31,312 nucleotides of DNA from Promethearchaeota archaeon (GCA_019057775.1 JAHLWT010000177.1:1-31312); one strand, 5' to 3'. Shown: positions 23,195 to 31,312, counted from the first letter of the stretch. Made by a program: numbers and translations. Notes: a model not told the origin generated them from the letters alone.

Positions 23195-24253
23195 TTGGTG
23201 ATTTTAATCAGTCGATTTCAAAAATTTAAGATATTTAAATCTGATGCTGCCCCATTCTTCTTCTATATAGATATTTTTCCTCCAGATCCTACAGCTTTCA
23301 AATCACCACGTATTAAGGCATTGCTTGAACCAATTAAGACTAATCTTATAATGCCACTGCCAATGAGAGTAGATAGAGTGTTCAACGGGGGGAGATCGTT
23401 ATTAATTCGTCCGAGAGAACCTATCTCTTTTTTATTAATGGATGATCTCGTTGCAAAAGTTAATCCTGAACCGTTTCTTCAACTTGGAATAGAAAAACTT
23501 ATATATTTCACTGAAATACGAGCTTTTGAGAAGTTTTTTGTATCTCTTACCATTGAAAGACTAAATCAATGGTGGACTTCTACTAATTTTCTATATGCCA
23601 AACTAATAAGACTTGAAGAAGATTTTTCTGCGTTTATAAGGGCTTATATCCATACTTTACTAAAAGCTAAATTTACTCAGGAAGATCTTGTAGGAGCAGC
23701 TAACAATTATTGCCAGATGGTCGTAGATATCTGTGAAAAAAGAATAAAGGAAAATACAATTTTGGTTGAAATAAGTGATAAAGAGGTTCACGTCAAGCTC
23801 TACAAGGAAAAGATATTAAAATATTATAAAAAACGGAAAAAAGTAGAGGAACTTCAATATCATCCTGAATTGATTGATATTGATGTATATAATCTTGTTG
23901 ATAGGGAGTTTAGTATAGTTGGTGAAGATACGAAATCTAATCTTGATGGTATTAAGATTTGGAAGAAGAAATATATACCGCTTCTTTTCTATGACGATTT
24001 ACTTGAGTGTATGCTACAAAATTTAAAAACATTGGAAGATGGAGAGGAAGAAATACTAGATCCTTCCCTCTTGGTAGATCAGAATGTAATAATTGTACGA
24101 GAATCTAAAGAATTTAAGGCTCTTAATACAGATGATTTTTCGTGGATGAAAAGTTTTGCTAATATTAATTTTGAATCCTCTATCTTATTAATCAAATCTA
24201 CTCTCCAACAATATTATAGCACAATAAAGTTAGATAGGCCTATGAAGTTTTAA
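23195..24253 (+). CDS. Uncharacterised 352-residue protein
   Basis: I do not recognise the family. The frame runs from TTG 23195 (or GTG 23198) to TAA 24253. The N-terminal third is beta-rich with many prolines and aromatics (FFFYIDIFPPDPTAF, GGRSLLIRPREPISFLLMDD). The middle is helical and charged (VEISDKEVHVKLYKEKILKYY, basic patch KKRKKVEE). The C-terminal part is acidic, with EDGEEEILDPS. There is no transmembrane segment, no signal peptide and no cysteine metal motif. Codon usage matches its neighbours, and the length without stops supports a real gene. It follows the flavoprotein by 137 bases and precedes carA by 166; it is probably a separate unit. Possibly an Asgard-restricted protein. 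Confidence 0.7.
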   Translation: MVILISRFQKFKIFKSDAAPFFFYIDIFPPDPTAFKSPRIKALLEPIKTNLIMPLPMRVDRVFNGGRSLLIRPREPISFLLMDDLVAKVNPEPFLQLGIEKLIYFTEIRAFEKFFVSLTIERLNQWWTSTNFLYAKLIRLEEDFSAFIRAYIHTLLKAKFTQEDLVGAANNYCQMVVDICEKRIKENTILVEISDKEVHVKLYKEKILKYYKKRKKVEELQYHPELIDIDVYNLVDREFSIVGEDTKSNLDGIKIWKKKYIPLLFYDDLLECMLQNLKTLEDGEEEILDPSLLVDQNVIIVRESKEFKALNTDDFSWMKSFANINFESSILLIKSTLQQYYSTIKLDRPMKF

Positions 24254-24333
24254 CCTGTCAAGATTCCTTTTATAAAAATAAAATTCCATTATAACTTTAA
24301 ACAAAATACTGTCCCTCCCTAAGAGTTCAACAT

Positions 24334-24345
24334 TTAACTAGTTAA
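24334..24345. repeat. 12-bp perfect palindrome upstream of carA
   Basis: TTAACTAGTTAA, 74 bases before the carA ATG. It could be an operator for pyrimidine or arginine control, but such AT-rich palindromes arise easily by chance in this DNA. Confidence 0.25.
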
Positions 24346-24419
24346 TAATTAATCTTAAAAAAAAGAATTAGTTATCTTTATTTTAAAGAATAAAAAAGAA
24401 GAAATTTACTTAAAAGTCC

Positions 24420-25553
24420 ATGCTTTATAAGAAGGAAAGGCCAGCAATTCTAATGCTCCAGGATGGTCGCTATTTTCAGGGTATTGGCTTCGGGGCTACC
24501 AAACAAATCGAAGGAGAAATCGTTTTTACTACGATTACTGGTGCAGGTTATAATGAAACACTGACTGATCCCTCTTATCAAGGCCAGATTGTTGTAATGA
24601 CTCACCCTCTTGTTGGAAATTATGGAGTTCCCGGTTGGGAAAAAAACATATATGGAATTCATAAGTTTTTTGAGTCGGATTCTATCAAAGTAAATGGATT
24701 TGTTGTTAGTGAATGTTGCAAGAATCCAAGTCATTATGAAAGTGTAAAAACTTTGAATGAATTTCTTCTGGAAGAAGATATTCCCGGAATTGAATGGGTT
24801 GATACAAGAGCGATTACTAAAATTCTGAGAGAAGAGGGTGTCCAAATAGGTTTACTAGCAGTTTTTAATCCAGGAGAGAACCCCGATATAGCAAAGTTAA
24901 GAGAAGATGTAAAAAAAGTAAAAGATCCAAATCTTAGGCATTTAGTAAGTGAAGTTTCGACTAAAGAAGTAAAAAAGTTTAACCTTAAAGATTCCAATGG
25001 ACGGGTTGTTGTAATTGATCTTGGGGTTAAAAATAATATTATTAGAAATTTAGTAAGTAGAGGATTAGAAGTAATTCTTGTGCCATATAACTATACTTAT
25101 GAAAAAATTATGGAATTTAATCCTGATGGCGTTTTTATTTCTAACGGTCCAGGTGATCCAGCAATGTATAAGAGTGCAATAGAAGTAAGTCGAAATTTAA
25201 TTGAAAATAATATTGTGACAATGGGAATTTGTTTAGGAAATCAAATTATTGGGTTAGGAGCAGGTGGATCCTCATATAAATTAAAATATGGTCATAGAGG
25301 AGGTAATAAAACAGTTATAAATCCACTTACGAGACAATGCTATATTACTTCTCAGAATCACGGATTTTGTATTCGAGATTTTGAGAAGAGTGGTTTCAAG
25401 GAATTTCTAAAAAATATTGATGATGGTTCGAATGAAGGTTTAATTCATGAAGATAAACCTATTTTTGCTGTTCAATTTCACCCTGAAGCATCACCAGGCC
25501 CATTAGATTCTTTATACCTCTTTGATAAATTTATAGACCTTATGGGGTTATAA
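24420..25553 (+). CDS. carA: Carbamoyl-phosphate synthase small (glutaminase) subunit
   Basis: Supplies ammonia from glutamine to CarB for carbamoyl phosphate, the precursor of pyrimidines and arginine. It is 377 residues, typical. The N-terminal CPSase small-chain domain (LQDGRYFQGIGFG, FTTITGAGYNETLTDPSY) is followed by a class I glutamine amidotransferase domain from about residue 195. The nucleophile is Cys271 in MGICLGNQII, and the triad is completed by His354 and Glu356 in VQFHPEASPGP. FISNGPGDPAMY is the conserved oxyanion-strand loop. The start ATG 24420 matches the usual N-terminus. It lies 4 bases from carB, forming a carAB operon. Confidence 0.97.
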   Translation: MLYKKERPAILMLQDGRYFQGIGFGATKQIEGEIVFTTITGAGYNETLTDPSYQGQIVVMTHPLVGNYGVPGWEKNIYGIHKFFESDSIKVNGFVVSECCKNPSHYESVKTLNEFLLEEDIPGIEWVDTRAITKILREEGVQIGLLAVFNPGENPDIAKLREDVKKVKDPNLRHLVSEVSTKEVKKFNLKDSNGRVVVIDLGVKNNIIRNLVSRGLEVILVPYNYTYEKIMEFNPDGVFISNGPGDPAMYKSAIEVSRNLIENNIVTMGICLGNQIIGLGAGGSSYKLKYGHRGGNKTVINPLTRQCYITSQNHGFCIRDFEKSGFKEFLKNIDDGSNEGLIHEDKPIFAVQFHPEASPGPLDSLYLFDKFIDLMGL

Positions 25554-25557
25554 TCAG

Positions 25558-28500
25558 ATGCCACTAGATAATACAATAAAGAAAGCACTAGTTATAGGGT
25601 CGGGAGGAATCCGTATCGGACAAGCTGGTGAATTCGATTATTCTGGAAGCCAAGTCTTAAAAGCATTAAAAGAAGAGGGGATCTATACAATTTTAATTAA
25701 TCCTAATATAGCAACCATTCAAACGGATCCTGAATTATCAGATAGGATCTATTTATTACCCATAAATGTAAAATATGTTGAAGAAGTAATTAAAAAAGAA
25801 AAACCTGATGGTATCTTACTCGCTTTTGGTGGACAAACGGCTTTAAATGTTGGTGTTGAGCTAAAAGAATTAGGGATTCTTGATAAATATAATTTAAGAG
25901 TTTTAGGAACTCCTATAGAAGCTATTGAAGCCACAGAAGACCGAGATTTGTTTGTAAAAGCAATGGAAGAATCCCTTGTTAAAGTCTGTAAAAGCCAAGC
26001 AGTAAATTCTTATCATGAAGCGCTTAAGGCTGTAAAAGTAATTGGTTTTCCTTGCATGATACGCGTGGCATATACTTTAGGTGGAAGAGGTTCGGGTATT
26101 GTAAATAATATGAAAGAATTCGAAAGAATAGCTAGAAAGGGATTAGCTCAATCGCGAATTAATCAAATTTTAATTGAAGAGAGCATTTGGGGTTGGAAGG
26201 AGATTGAATATGAAGTTGTAAGAGACTCTGAAGATAATTGTTTTATTAATTGTAATATGGAAAACTTTGATCCCGTAGGAGTTCATACAGGTGAATCTTT
26301 AGTTATAAGTCCGAGCCAGACTCTTACAAATGAGGAATACCATATGTTACGCTCGGCTTCAATTAGAGTAATAAGGAACCTTGGAATAATAGGGGAATGC
26401 AATATACAGTATGGATTAGATCCATTTTCTAAAGAATTTCGAGCAATTGAAGTAAATGCTCGTCTTTCTAGATCCTCTGCGCTAGCATCAAAAGCTACAG
26501 GGTATCCACTAGCTTACATTGCTGCAAAACTGGCGATTGGGTATACATTACCGGAGTTAAAAAACAAAATTACAGGAATAACCACAGCATGTTTTGAACC
26601 TGCCTTAGATTATATAGTATTAAAAATACCAAGATGGGATCTGACAAAATTTCAAAAAGTTGATAGAAGAATCGGTTCTCAAATGAAAAGTGTAGGCGAG
26701 GTAATGGCAATTGGAAGAACTTTTGAAGAAGTATTTCAAAAAGCCATTAGAATGCTTGATATAGGTATGAAAGGTTTTGTAGCAAACAATCTTGAACCAA
26801 TCGATGATATTAACGAATTAAAATATGCTTTGAAAAATCCTACCGACTTAAGAGTATTTAGGCTAGCAGAAGCAATTAAACGGGGAATATCAATTGAAGA
26901 AATTTATCGATTATCAAGGATAGATAAATGGTTCTTATATAAATTGAAGAATATCATCGATCTTGAACGCCAACTTCAAGATCTTGATTTATTAGAAACA
27001 ACAGATAATGAAAAAAGGTATTGGCTTGAACGAGCTAAAAAATACGGATTTTCTGATGGTCAAATTGCTAAGATTATGAGAGTTGATACAATTTTTATCA
27101 GACAGATGAGAAAAAGGTTGGGACTTCATCCATATGTAAAAAGGATCGATACCCTTGCTGCAGAATGGCCAGCAATTACTAACTATCTTTACCTTACATA
27201 TAATGCCTCCGAACATGATATCGATTTTGAAAAAGAAAATCAAGCTGGCTTGAGAAAAGTAATAGTGCTTGGAAGTGGGACATATCGAATAGGAGCGTCG
27301 GTTGAGTTTGATTGGGCCTCTGTTAATTGTCTGTGGGGTTTGAAGAATTTAGGTGTAGATCAAGCAATTATGATAAATTATAATCCTGAAACGGTTTCAA
27401 CAGATTATGATATCTCAGATAAACTATATTTTGATGAAATTTCTGGAGAACGAGTGCTTGATATATGTGAACTCGAAAAACCTGCTGGTATTGTAGTATC
27501 TGCTGGTGGACAAATAGCTAATAATCTAGCAGCAAAAATAACGAAATACTCAGAATTCTTTAGAAAAACTAATTTGAAAATACTTGGTACTCACGGTTCG
27601 AGAATTGATATGGCCGAGAATAGAAGTAAGTTCAGTGCATTATTAGATCAACTAAATATAGCACAACCCGAATGGAAGACATTAACGGATAAGGAAACTG
27701 CTCTTAAGTTTGCTAAAGATGTTGGATATCCTATATTAGTTAGGCCTTCCTATGTTTTAAGCGGGGCTGCTATGAGGGTTTCTTATGATGAAAAAACTCT
27801 TAAGGACACACTCGATCTTGCGGTTTCTGTTTCAAGTGAGTATCCTGTTGTAATAACTAAATTTTTTACAGATGCTCGAGAAATCGAATGTGATGGTATC
27901 TCAGATGGCGAAAAGGTACTAATTGGTGCAATTGCTGAACACATAGAGAACGCTGGAATTCACAGTGGAGATGCTACTATGGTAATTCCCCCTCAAACAG
28001 TCCCTACAACTGTTATTACAAAAATTGAGAACTATACAAGACAAATAGCATTAGCTCTTAAAATTCAAGGTCCGTTTAATATTCAATATTTGGTAAAAAA
28101 TGGAGAAGTTTACGTAATTGAATGTAATCTACGATCAAGTCGAAGTATGCCATATGTCTCAAAATCACGCGGTATTAATCTAATGCGTCTCGCAGCAGAA
28201 GTTATAATGGGGAATAAGATTCCTGATAAATTAATGAATTTGCCATATGGTAATTTTGTCACAATAAAAGCACCAATGTTCTCATTTGTGAGACTTGATA
28301 AAGCTGATTATATTTTGGGTGTAGAAATGGCATCAACGGGTGAAATTGGGATTATAGGAGATGATTTCCAAGACGCATTAATAAAAGCTTTAGAAGCCAC
28401 AGAAGTTTATATTCCAATTGATAATGGCAACGTTTTAATTTCTGTGGGGGGTGAAGAATTAAAAAAACAAGTCATTCCCCTTGCTTTAAAATTAAGAGAT

Positions 28501-28869
28501 TTAGGTTTTACTATTTTTGCTACAGAAGCTACCGCTCAAGAACTCAAAAATAATGGAATTGATGCTGTAAAATTATACAAGATTCATGAACATGGGAAGG
28601 AACCAAATATCATGCAATGTCTGCAGGATGGACGTATAGATATGGTTATAAATATACCTTTACCAACCACAGTTGAAGATAAGTTTAAAAAAATAATGGA
28701 AGACGAATATCAAATAAGAAGAATGGCTGTAGATTATAATATTCCGGTTATTATCAATTTACAATTAGCTAAAGCTATCATTGATGCAATTGAAAAAGTT
28801 CGTAAAAAAAAAGTAGAGATAAAATCCCTCAATGAATATCATAAAACCTTAAAAGAAGTTTATTGGTAA
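25558..28869 (+). CDS. carB: Carbamoyl-phosphate synthase large subunit
   Basis: Synthesises carbamoyl phosphate from bicarbonate, two ATP and ammonia channelled from CarA. It is 1103 residues, close to the usual 1050-1100. The first carboxy-phosphate half opens with KALVIGSGGIRIGQAGEFDY and has its ATP-grasp around residues 130-330 (GGRGSGIV, EVNARLSRSSALASKATGYP). A helical oligomerisation domain follows (about 400-550, ending RIDTLAAEWPA). The second half repeats the pattern (VIVLGSGTYRIGASVEFDW, VRPSYVLSGAAMRV, ECNLRSSRSMPYVSK). An MGS-like domain from about residue 955 (LISVGGEELKKQVIPLA) is where allosteric effectors bind in homologues. No domain is missing. The start ATG 25558 lies 4 bases after the carA stop. 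Confidence 0.98.
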   Translation: MPLDNTIKKALVIGSGGIRIGQAGEFDYSGSQVLKALKEEGIYTILINPNIATIQTDPELSDRIYLLPINVKYVEEVIKKEKPDGILLAFGGQTALNVGVELKELGILDKYNLRVLGTPIEAIEATEDRDLFVKAMEESLVKVCKSQAVNSYHEALKAVKVIGFPCMIRVAYTLGGRGSGIVNNMKEFERIARKGLAQSRINQILIEESIWGWKEIEYEVVRDSEDNCFINCNMENFDPVGVHTGESLVISPSQTLTNEEYHMLRSASIRVIRNLGIIGECNIQYGLDPFSKEFRAIEVNARLSRSSALASKATGYPLAYIAAKLAIGYTLPELKNKITGITTACFEPALDYIVLKIPRWDLTKFQKVDRRIGSQMKSVGEVMAIGRTFEEVFQKAIRMLDIGMKGFVANNLEPIDDINELKYALKNPTDLRVFRLAEAIKRGISIEEIYRLSRIDKWFLYKLKNIIDLERQLQDLDLLETTDNEKRYWLERAKKYGFSDGQIAKIMRVDTIFIRQMRKRLGLHPYVKRIDTLAAEWPAITNYLYLTYNASEHDIDFEKENQAGLRKVIVLGSGTYRIGASVEFDWASVNCLWGLKNLGVDQAIMINYNPETVSTDYDISDKLYFDEISGERVLDICELEKPAGIVVSAGGQIANNLAAKITKYSEFFRKTNLKILGTHGSRIDMAENRSKFSALLDQLNIAQPEWKTLTDKETALKFAKDVGYPILVRPSYVLSGAAMRVSYDEKTLKDTLDLAVSVSSEYPVVITKFFTDAREIECDGISDGEKVLIGAIAEHIENAGIHSGDATMVIPPQTVPTTVITKIENYTRQIALALKIQGPFNIQYLVKNGEVYVIECNLRSSRSMPYVSKSRGINLMRLAAEVIMGNKIPDKLMNLPYGNFVTIKAPMFSFVRLDKADYILGVEMASTGEIGIIGDDFQDALIKALEATEVYIPIDNGNVLISVGGEELKKQVIPLALKLRDLGFTIFATEATAQELKNNGIDAVKLYKIHEHGKEPNIMQCLQDGRIDMVINIPLPTTVEDKFKKIMEDEYQIRRMAVDYNIPVIINLQLAKAIIDAIEKVRKKKVEIKSLNEYHKTLKEVYW

Positions 28870-29071
28870 ATCAAGAACTATTCTTATTTAAAATAAAAAA
28901 TATGGATTTCTTTAGGTTCAATTATCGTTATTTTTATTAACCTAACATTAATAGAAATCTTGAAAAATCTTGTAAATATATCACAATTTATTGTTTATTC
29001 ATTTAATTGGCAAGAAAAGAATCTGAAAACTTGATTTAGGTGTTAAATAGATTTACTATCGCGGTTATATC

Positions 29072-29335
29072 TTGATTCGATTGAAGATCATTGGAACTCA
29101 GTGGAATATTGTAGAAAGATTAAAAAATTTAAAACCTCTCAATTCTAATGAAGATTGGCAAATTACTTATGCAACTCCTATATATGGAGGATGGGATCTT
29201 TTGGTAGAATGCAAATTCATGAAACTTGAAGATTTAGATAAAATTGTTTCATTCTTTAGAACTGATACAGAATTATCTCAATGGATTGAGGCAACTACTA
29301 CTCTTATTAGCATGAAAAAGAATTATCCATATTGA
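29072..29335 (+). CDS. Stand-alone Lrp/AsnC effector-binding (RAM/ACT-like) domain protein
   Basis: An 87-residue protein from TTG 29072 (another TTG at 29081). The pattern resembles the C-terminal ligand-binding domain of Lrp/AsnC regulators: a first strand, TPIYGGWDLLVECKFMKLED in the place of the usual G.yDl.v.v...d, a helix with a charged loop (LDKIVSFFRTDTELSQWI), and a final TTTLIS strand. No helix-turn-helix is encoded with it. Single-domain RAM proteins occur widely in archaea, where they are thought to bind amino acids and modify partner regulators; a role here is inferred only. It lies about 200 bases downstream of carB, so an amino-acid link to arginine/pyrimidine supply is conceivable. 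Confidence 0.65.
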   Translation: MIRLKIIGTQWNIVERLKNLKPLNSNEDWQITYATPIYGGWDLLVECKFMKLEDLDKIVSFFRTDTELSQWIEATTTLISMKKNYPY

Positions 29336-29753
29336 TTTTTAAATAATTATTCTTCAGTTATCATAAGAAGTATGAAATTTTTGGTCAAAAAAATCGTAAA
29401 TTTGATTTTTTGTTAACCACGTTTTTCAAAATTTTTTAGGATAGGATCATGAAATTGATAAGGCTGAATCTGTAACTCTTCATTTAGCCATATTTGCAAT
29501 TTGGTAAGTTCTAATTTTTCTTCCAGCCTTAGATCATATAATATTTCTTTCTCCGACACATTTATCTAATATAATTTATACTATTTAAATCAATGTCTAA
29601 TGAACTATTATTTGCACCCCCGAATTATTAAGCCATTAATAGATTTTTACCTCAAATGAAATTTGGGTACAAATATTGAATAATCATATATTAACCACTT
29701 AATAAAATTTTTAATTTGATTAAATCTCAGATATTAATGAAGTAAGTTAAGTG
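29336..29753. other. Intergenic region holding a small minus-strand ORF
   Basis: About 420 bases between the RAM-domain gene and the second GNAT gene. A 48-residue minus-strand ORF occupies 29413-29559, with TATA-like TATAAATTAT and TTTAAATA upstream of it. Bases 29600-29753 show nothing recognisable. Confidence 0.45.
29413..29559 (-). CDS. Small acidic protein, 48 residues
   Basis: Minus-strand frame from GTG 29559 to TAA 29413-29415, bounded upstream by an in-frame TAG three codons earlier. The translation is charged and helical at the start (SEKEILYDLRLEEKLELTKL), then WLNEELQIQPYQFHDPIL, ending KRG. Composition and codon choice resemble the neighbours. TATA-like elements lie 20-35 bases upstream on the minus strand, so a short-leader or leaderless mRNA is plausible. 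No family is recognised. It is too short for usual gene-finding limits, so it may be unannotated in relatives. Confidence 0.45.
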   Translation of the reverse strand: MSEKEILYDLRLEEKLELTKLQIWLNEELQIQPYQFHDPILKNFEKRG

Positions 29754-30251
29754 TTATAGAAATAACTCCAAAAATATTTCATCTTCATATTGCTTATCAA
29801 TTTTTACCTGGCGAGTCAGTATCCCTTTTTCTATAAATCCCAAATTTTTGTAAAAAGTTATCGCTCCTATATTGTTCGCTCTAACATAAATGACAACCTT
29901 TTCGTAATTATTCACACGAGCGAACGTAAAGGTTTTTTTTGCTAACTGGGTTCCGATACCCTTATTTCTCCATTCTGGAAGTATAAATGTGCCCATTACA
30001 CCAACATGATCGAAAGAATCTGTATATTTTGCCCATAAATCTAAAGATTGAAAACCTATAATTTGATCTGGTTTTTCAGCTAAAAAAATAGCTTCTCGAT
30101 TGGAGAGACTAGATATATATTGTTTTTCTTGTTCTGGAGAAAACGGAAGATTTACAGCAGTATATGTTCTTTCAGCACATATAACTTCCCAAATTTGAGA
30201 TATTTGGGTTGCATCATTTGGAGTAGCTTTACGGATTGAAAACTGCATCAT
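29754..30251 (-). CDS. GNAT-family N-acetyltransferase (RimI/phosphinothricin type)
   Basis: Acetyl-CoA-dependent N-acetyltransferase of 165 residues. It opens FSIRKATPNDATQISQIW, the standard GNAT beta1-alpha1. Motif A is VMGTFILPEWRNKGIGTQLA around residues 85-104, with R-N-K-G-I-G as the pyrophosphate loop. VIYVRANNIGAITFYKNLGF (120-139) is the conserved beta5/alpha4 segment with the Asn and Tyr often used in catalysis. Two ATGs in tandem (30251 and 30248) open the frame. It is monocistronic as far as can be seen. The acceptor could be an amino acid, a protein N-terminus or a small molecule; the sequence does not decide. Confidence 0.9.
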   Translation of the reverse strand: MMQFSIRKATPNDATQISQIWEVICAERTYTAVNLPFSPEQEKQYISSLSNREAIFLAEKPDQIIGFQSLDLWAKYTDSFDHVGVMGTFILPEWRNKGIGTQLAKKTFTFARVNNYEKVVIYVRANNIGAITFYKNLGFIEKGILTRQVKIDKQYEDEIFLELFL

Positions 30252-30346
30252 AATATGAATTATTTTTATTTATACATAAAATATAGGCGAAAAAATGAAA
30301 GAAATGATTTAAAAAAAGAAAAGTTTGTATTTTCTTATTTAGTGAG

Positions 30347-30462
30347 TTAATCAGCAATTCTATTATTCAAGAGTGTGAGAGCCTCATCAGTTTAACTTCA
30401 TCAATGAGTTTTTCTGCTCGAATTACTTCTTCCGGTTTTTCTTTTACTTTTTGGTCGTTCAT
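30347..30462 (-). pseudogene. Small minus-strand ORF with an apparent frameshift
   Basis: From ATG 30462 the minus strand encodes NDQKVKEKPEEVIRAEKL and then IDEVKLMRLSHS, ending at TGA 30367-30369 (31 residues). Shifting frame near the AAACTGATG region continues instead as DEALTLLNNRIAD, ending at TAA 30347-30349. That tail looks more like a natural amphipathic helix than the in-frame ending does. It reads as a roughly 37-residue helical protein broken by a one-base change, either real decay or a sequencing error. No family is recognised. Confidence 0.3.
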
Positions 30463-30624
30463 TTACCACATCGGTCTCAAACAATAATTTGCATCCTTTC
30501 TCACTTTTTTTCTAATAAATTTTAATGATAGGAAAGAATGTGTAAAATGCTTTTTTGGAATACCTTTTTTATGATATAATAATAGATATTATTATTATAA
30601 GTAATTTAAATATGTAGATTAAAT

Positions 30625-30649
30625 ATTTAAGTAAGCACATTACTTAAAT
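30625..30649. repeat. 10-bp perfect inverted repeat upstream of the SHOCT gene
   Basis: ATTTAAGTAA (30625-30634), a 5-base GCACA spacer, then TTACTTAAAT (30640-30649). It lies 48 bases before the ATG at 30698. A related half-site-like AGTAATTTAAAT occurs at about 30600-30611. It could be an operator or form a hairpin in the transcript. Confidence 0.4.
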
Positions 30650-30697
30650 CAATTAATATTATCCAATAAAATTTTACAATAATCAGATGATGATAAA

Positions 30698-31207
30698 ATG
30701 AAAGTAATTCCATTTAAAGAAGAAAAAGTCTATTCTGTTGATAAAATTCCTGCAGATCCAGACTCATTCTTTGAAAATTTCATAAATATTTTCTCTTCAT
30801 ACAATTTTCATATGGGAGTTAGCTTAACTATAGATGAACTTGGACCAAGAGAAAACCTAAAAACGACATTCCAATTTGTAGGGATGATGTTTATGAACTT
30901 GAATTGTACTATAAGATTTGAAATTGAGTCTTCGAAACTTACCGTTTTTGCTCAAACTATTATAGAATTTACTATGAGAACAACAGGGGTGATGAAAAAG
31001 CAGGCTAAGATGATGAATAAAACTTTTAGACCTGTAATGGCAATAAATATAAAAAAAGCGGTGGGTGAAGCTTTCGAATCTAAAAAGAAAGAAATTGAAT
31101 CGGGTACAAAAGATGTTGATCCCCTTAAGCAATTAAAACTTAGATTTGTAAATGGAGAGATCTCTGAGGAAGAATACCTACGAAAAAAGAAAATCTTGGA
31201 AGAATGA
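30698..31207 (+). CDS. Uncharacterised protein with C-terminal SHOCT domain
   Basis: A 169-residue protein. The last 30 residues (DPLKQLKLRFVNGEISEEEY and the following KKKILEE) match the SHOCT pattern, in which a short helix-turn-helix-like hairpin reads L..LK.L.d.GiItEEEFe.kK. SHOCT is a small oligomerisation or tethering module. The N-terminal 130 residues are not recognised; they have alternating beta strands with several Met and Phe (FQFVGMMFMNLNCTIRFEIE) and no clear transmembrane helix. The start ATG 30698 has a weak GATGAT ribosome site upstream. An inverted repeat lies in its promoter region. The remaining 105 bases to the right edge hold no visible gene. Confidence 0.75.
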   Translation: MKVIPFKEEKVYSVDKIPADPDSFFENFINIFSSYNFHMGVSLTIDELGPRENLKTTFQFVGMMFMNLNCTIRFEIESSKLTVFAQTIIEFTMRTTGVMKKQAKMMNKTFRPVMAINIKKAVGEAFESKKKEIESGTKDVDPLKQLKLRFVNGEISEEEYLRKKKILEE

Positions 31208-31312
31208 GAATAATTGTTATGAATATGCTCTACCAAATCTTAAATCTCTAAAATTACATTGTTAAATAAAAGTATAAGTTGATCTTAGTTAGAAATTTAT
31301 AAAAAGATAAAA

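Larger units (their letters stand above)
30252..30697. other. Intergenic region with a broken small ORF and an inverted repeat
   Basis: About 445 AT-rich bases. On the minus strand, 30347-30462 carries a small ORF that appears frameshifted. A 10-bp inverted repeat at 30625-30649 lies before the SHOCT gene. Between these, 30465-30600 shows nothing recognisable. Confidence 0.4.

Noticed and set aside
24450..24997. Two minus-strand frames inside carA
   Set aside because: Both are antisense to conserved CarA sequence and overlap each other.
30857..31236. Two minus-strand frames over the SHOCT gene
   Set aside because: They are mutually overlapping, low-complexity antisense frames, whereas the plus-strand gene has a recognisable SHOCT end and a plausible start.
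1..31312. tRNA, rRNA, CRISPR, transposon or prophage elements
   Set aside because: No cloverleaf-like or rRNA-like sequence, no spaced direct repeats and no transposase or integrase motifs were noticed on either strand by eye. A dedicated tRNA/RNA scan could still find a small RNA.

Overview
The window is AT-rich and looks archaeal, most likely from an Asgard archaeon of the Lokiarchaeia type. This is an inference from several signs: very low GC in intergenic DNA, T-tract terminators without strong hairpins, TATA-like boxes, GGTGAT/GGAGG ribosome sites with many TTG/GTG starts, an ADP-forming acyl-CoA synthetase alpha chain, a stand-alone Lrp/AsnC effector domain, a SHOCT protein, and a hydratase-2 that closely resembles the domain of eukaryotic peroxisomal multifunctional enzyme 2. 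No rRNA, tRNA, CRISPR array, transposase or integrase was seen.

Layout. 1-5.6 kb is a sugar-utilisation island: the start of a GH29 alpha-L-fucosidase running off the left edge, a zinc polyol/sugar dehydrogenase, an iron alcohol dehydrogenase, a PfkB sugar kinase, and two decayed pieces (a possible LamG-like lectin relic and the C-terminal end of a GH3 beta-glucosidase). 5.66-6.5 kb holds the hydratase-2. 6.8-13.7 kb is a redox island: a cytoplasmic DMSO-reductase-family molybdopterin enzyme; an electron-transfer subunit in which a GltD-like FAD/NAD(P) module is nested inside a DmsB-type polyferredoxin; and two tandem paralogues joining a winged-helix-like N-terminus to a cysteine-rich centre and two ferredoxin clusters. 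A perfect 12-bp inverted repeat lies in its promoter region.

13.8-18.2 kb holds an M20 peptidase, a GNAT acetyltransferase, and a translationally coupled pair: an ACD-type acyl-CoA synthetase alpha chain without a beta chain, and an enoyl-CoA isomerase. 18.3-21.6 kb holds an enoyl-CoA hydratase and two divergent metallo-beta-lactamase-fold hydrolases, one like alkyl sulfatases. 22-24.3 kb holds a nitronate-monooxygenase-like flavoprotein and an unrecognised 352-residue protein. 24.4-28.9 kb is carAB. The right end has a stand-alone RAM/AsnC domain, a second GNAT, small ORFs on the minus strand (one apparently frameshifted) and a SHOCT protein.

How they may work together (inference). The hydratase-2, the two crotonases and the ACD-like protein suggest acyl-CoA metabolism. 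The molybdoenzyme with its nested flavin subunit could exchange electrons between NAD(P)H and an unidentified substrate, with the wHTH/Fe-S pair as sensors or extra carriers. The nested fusion plus the Fe-S pair is the best candidate here for an undescribed system.
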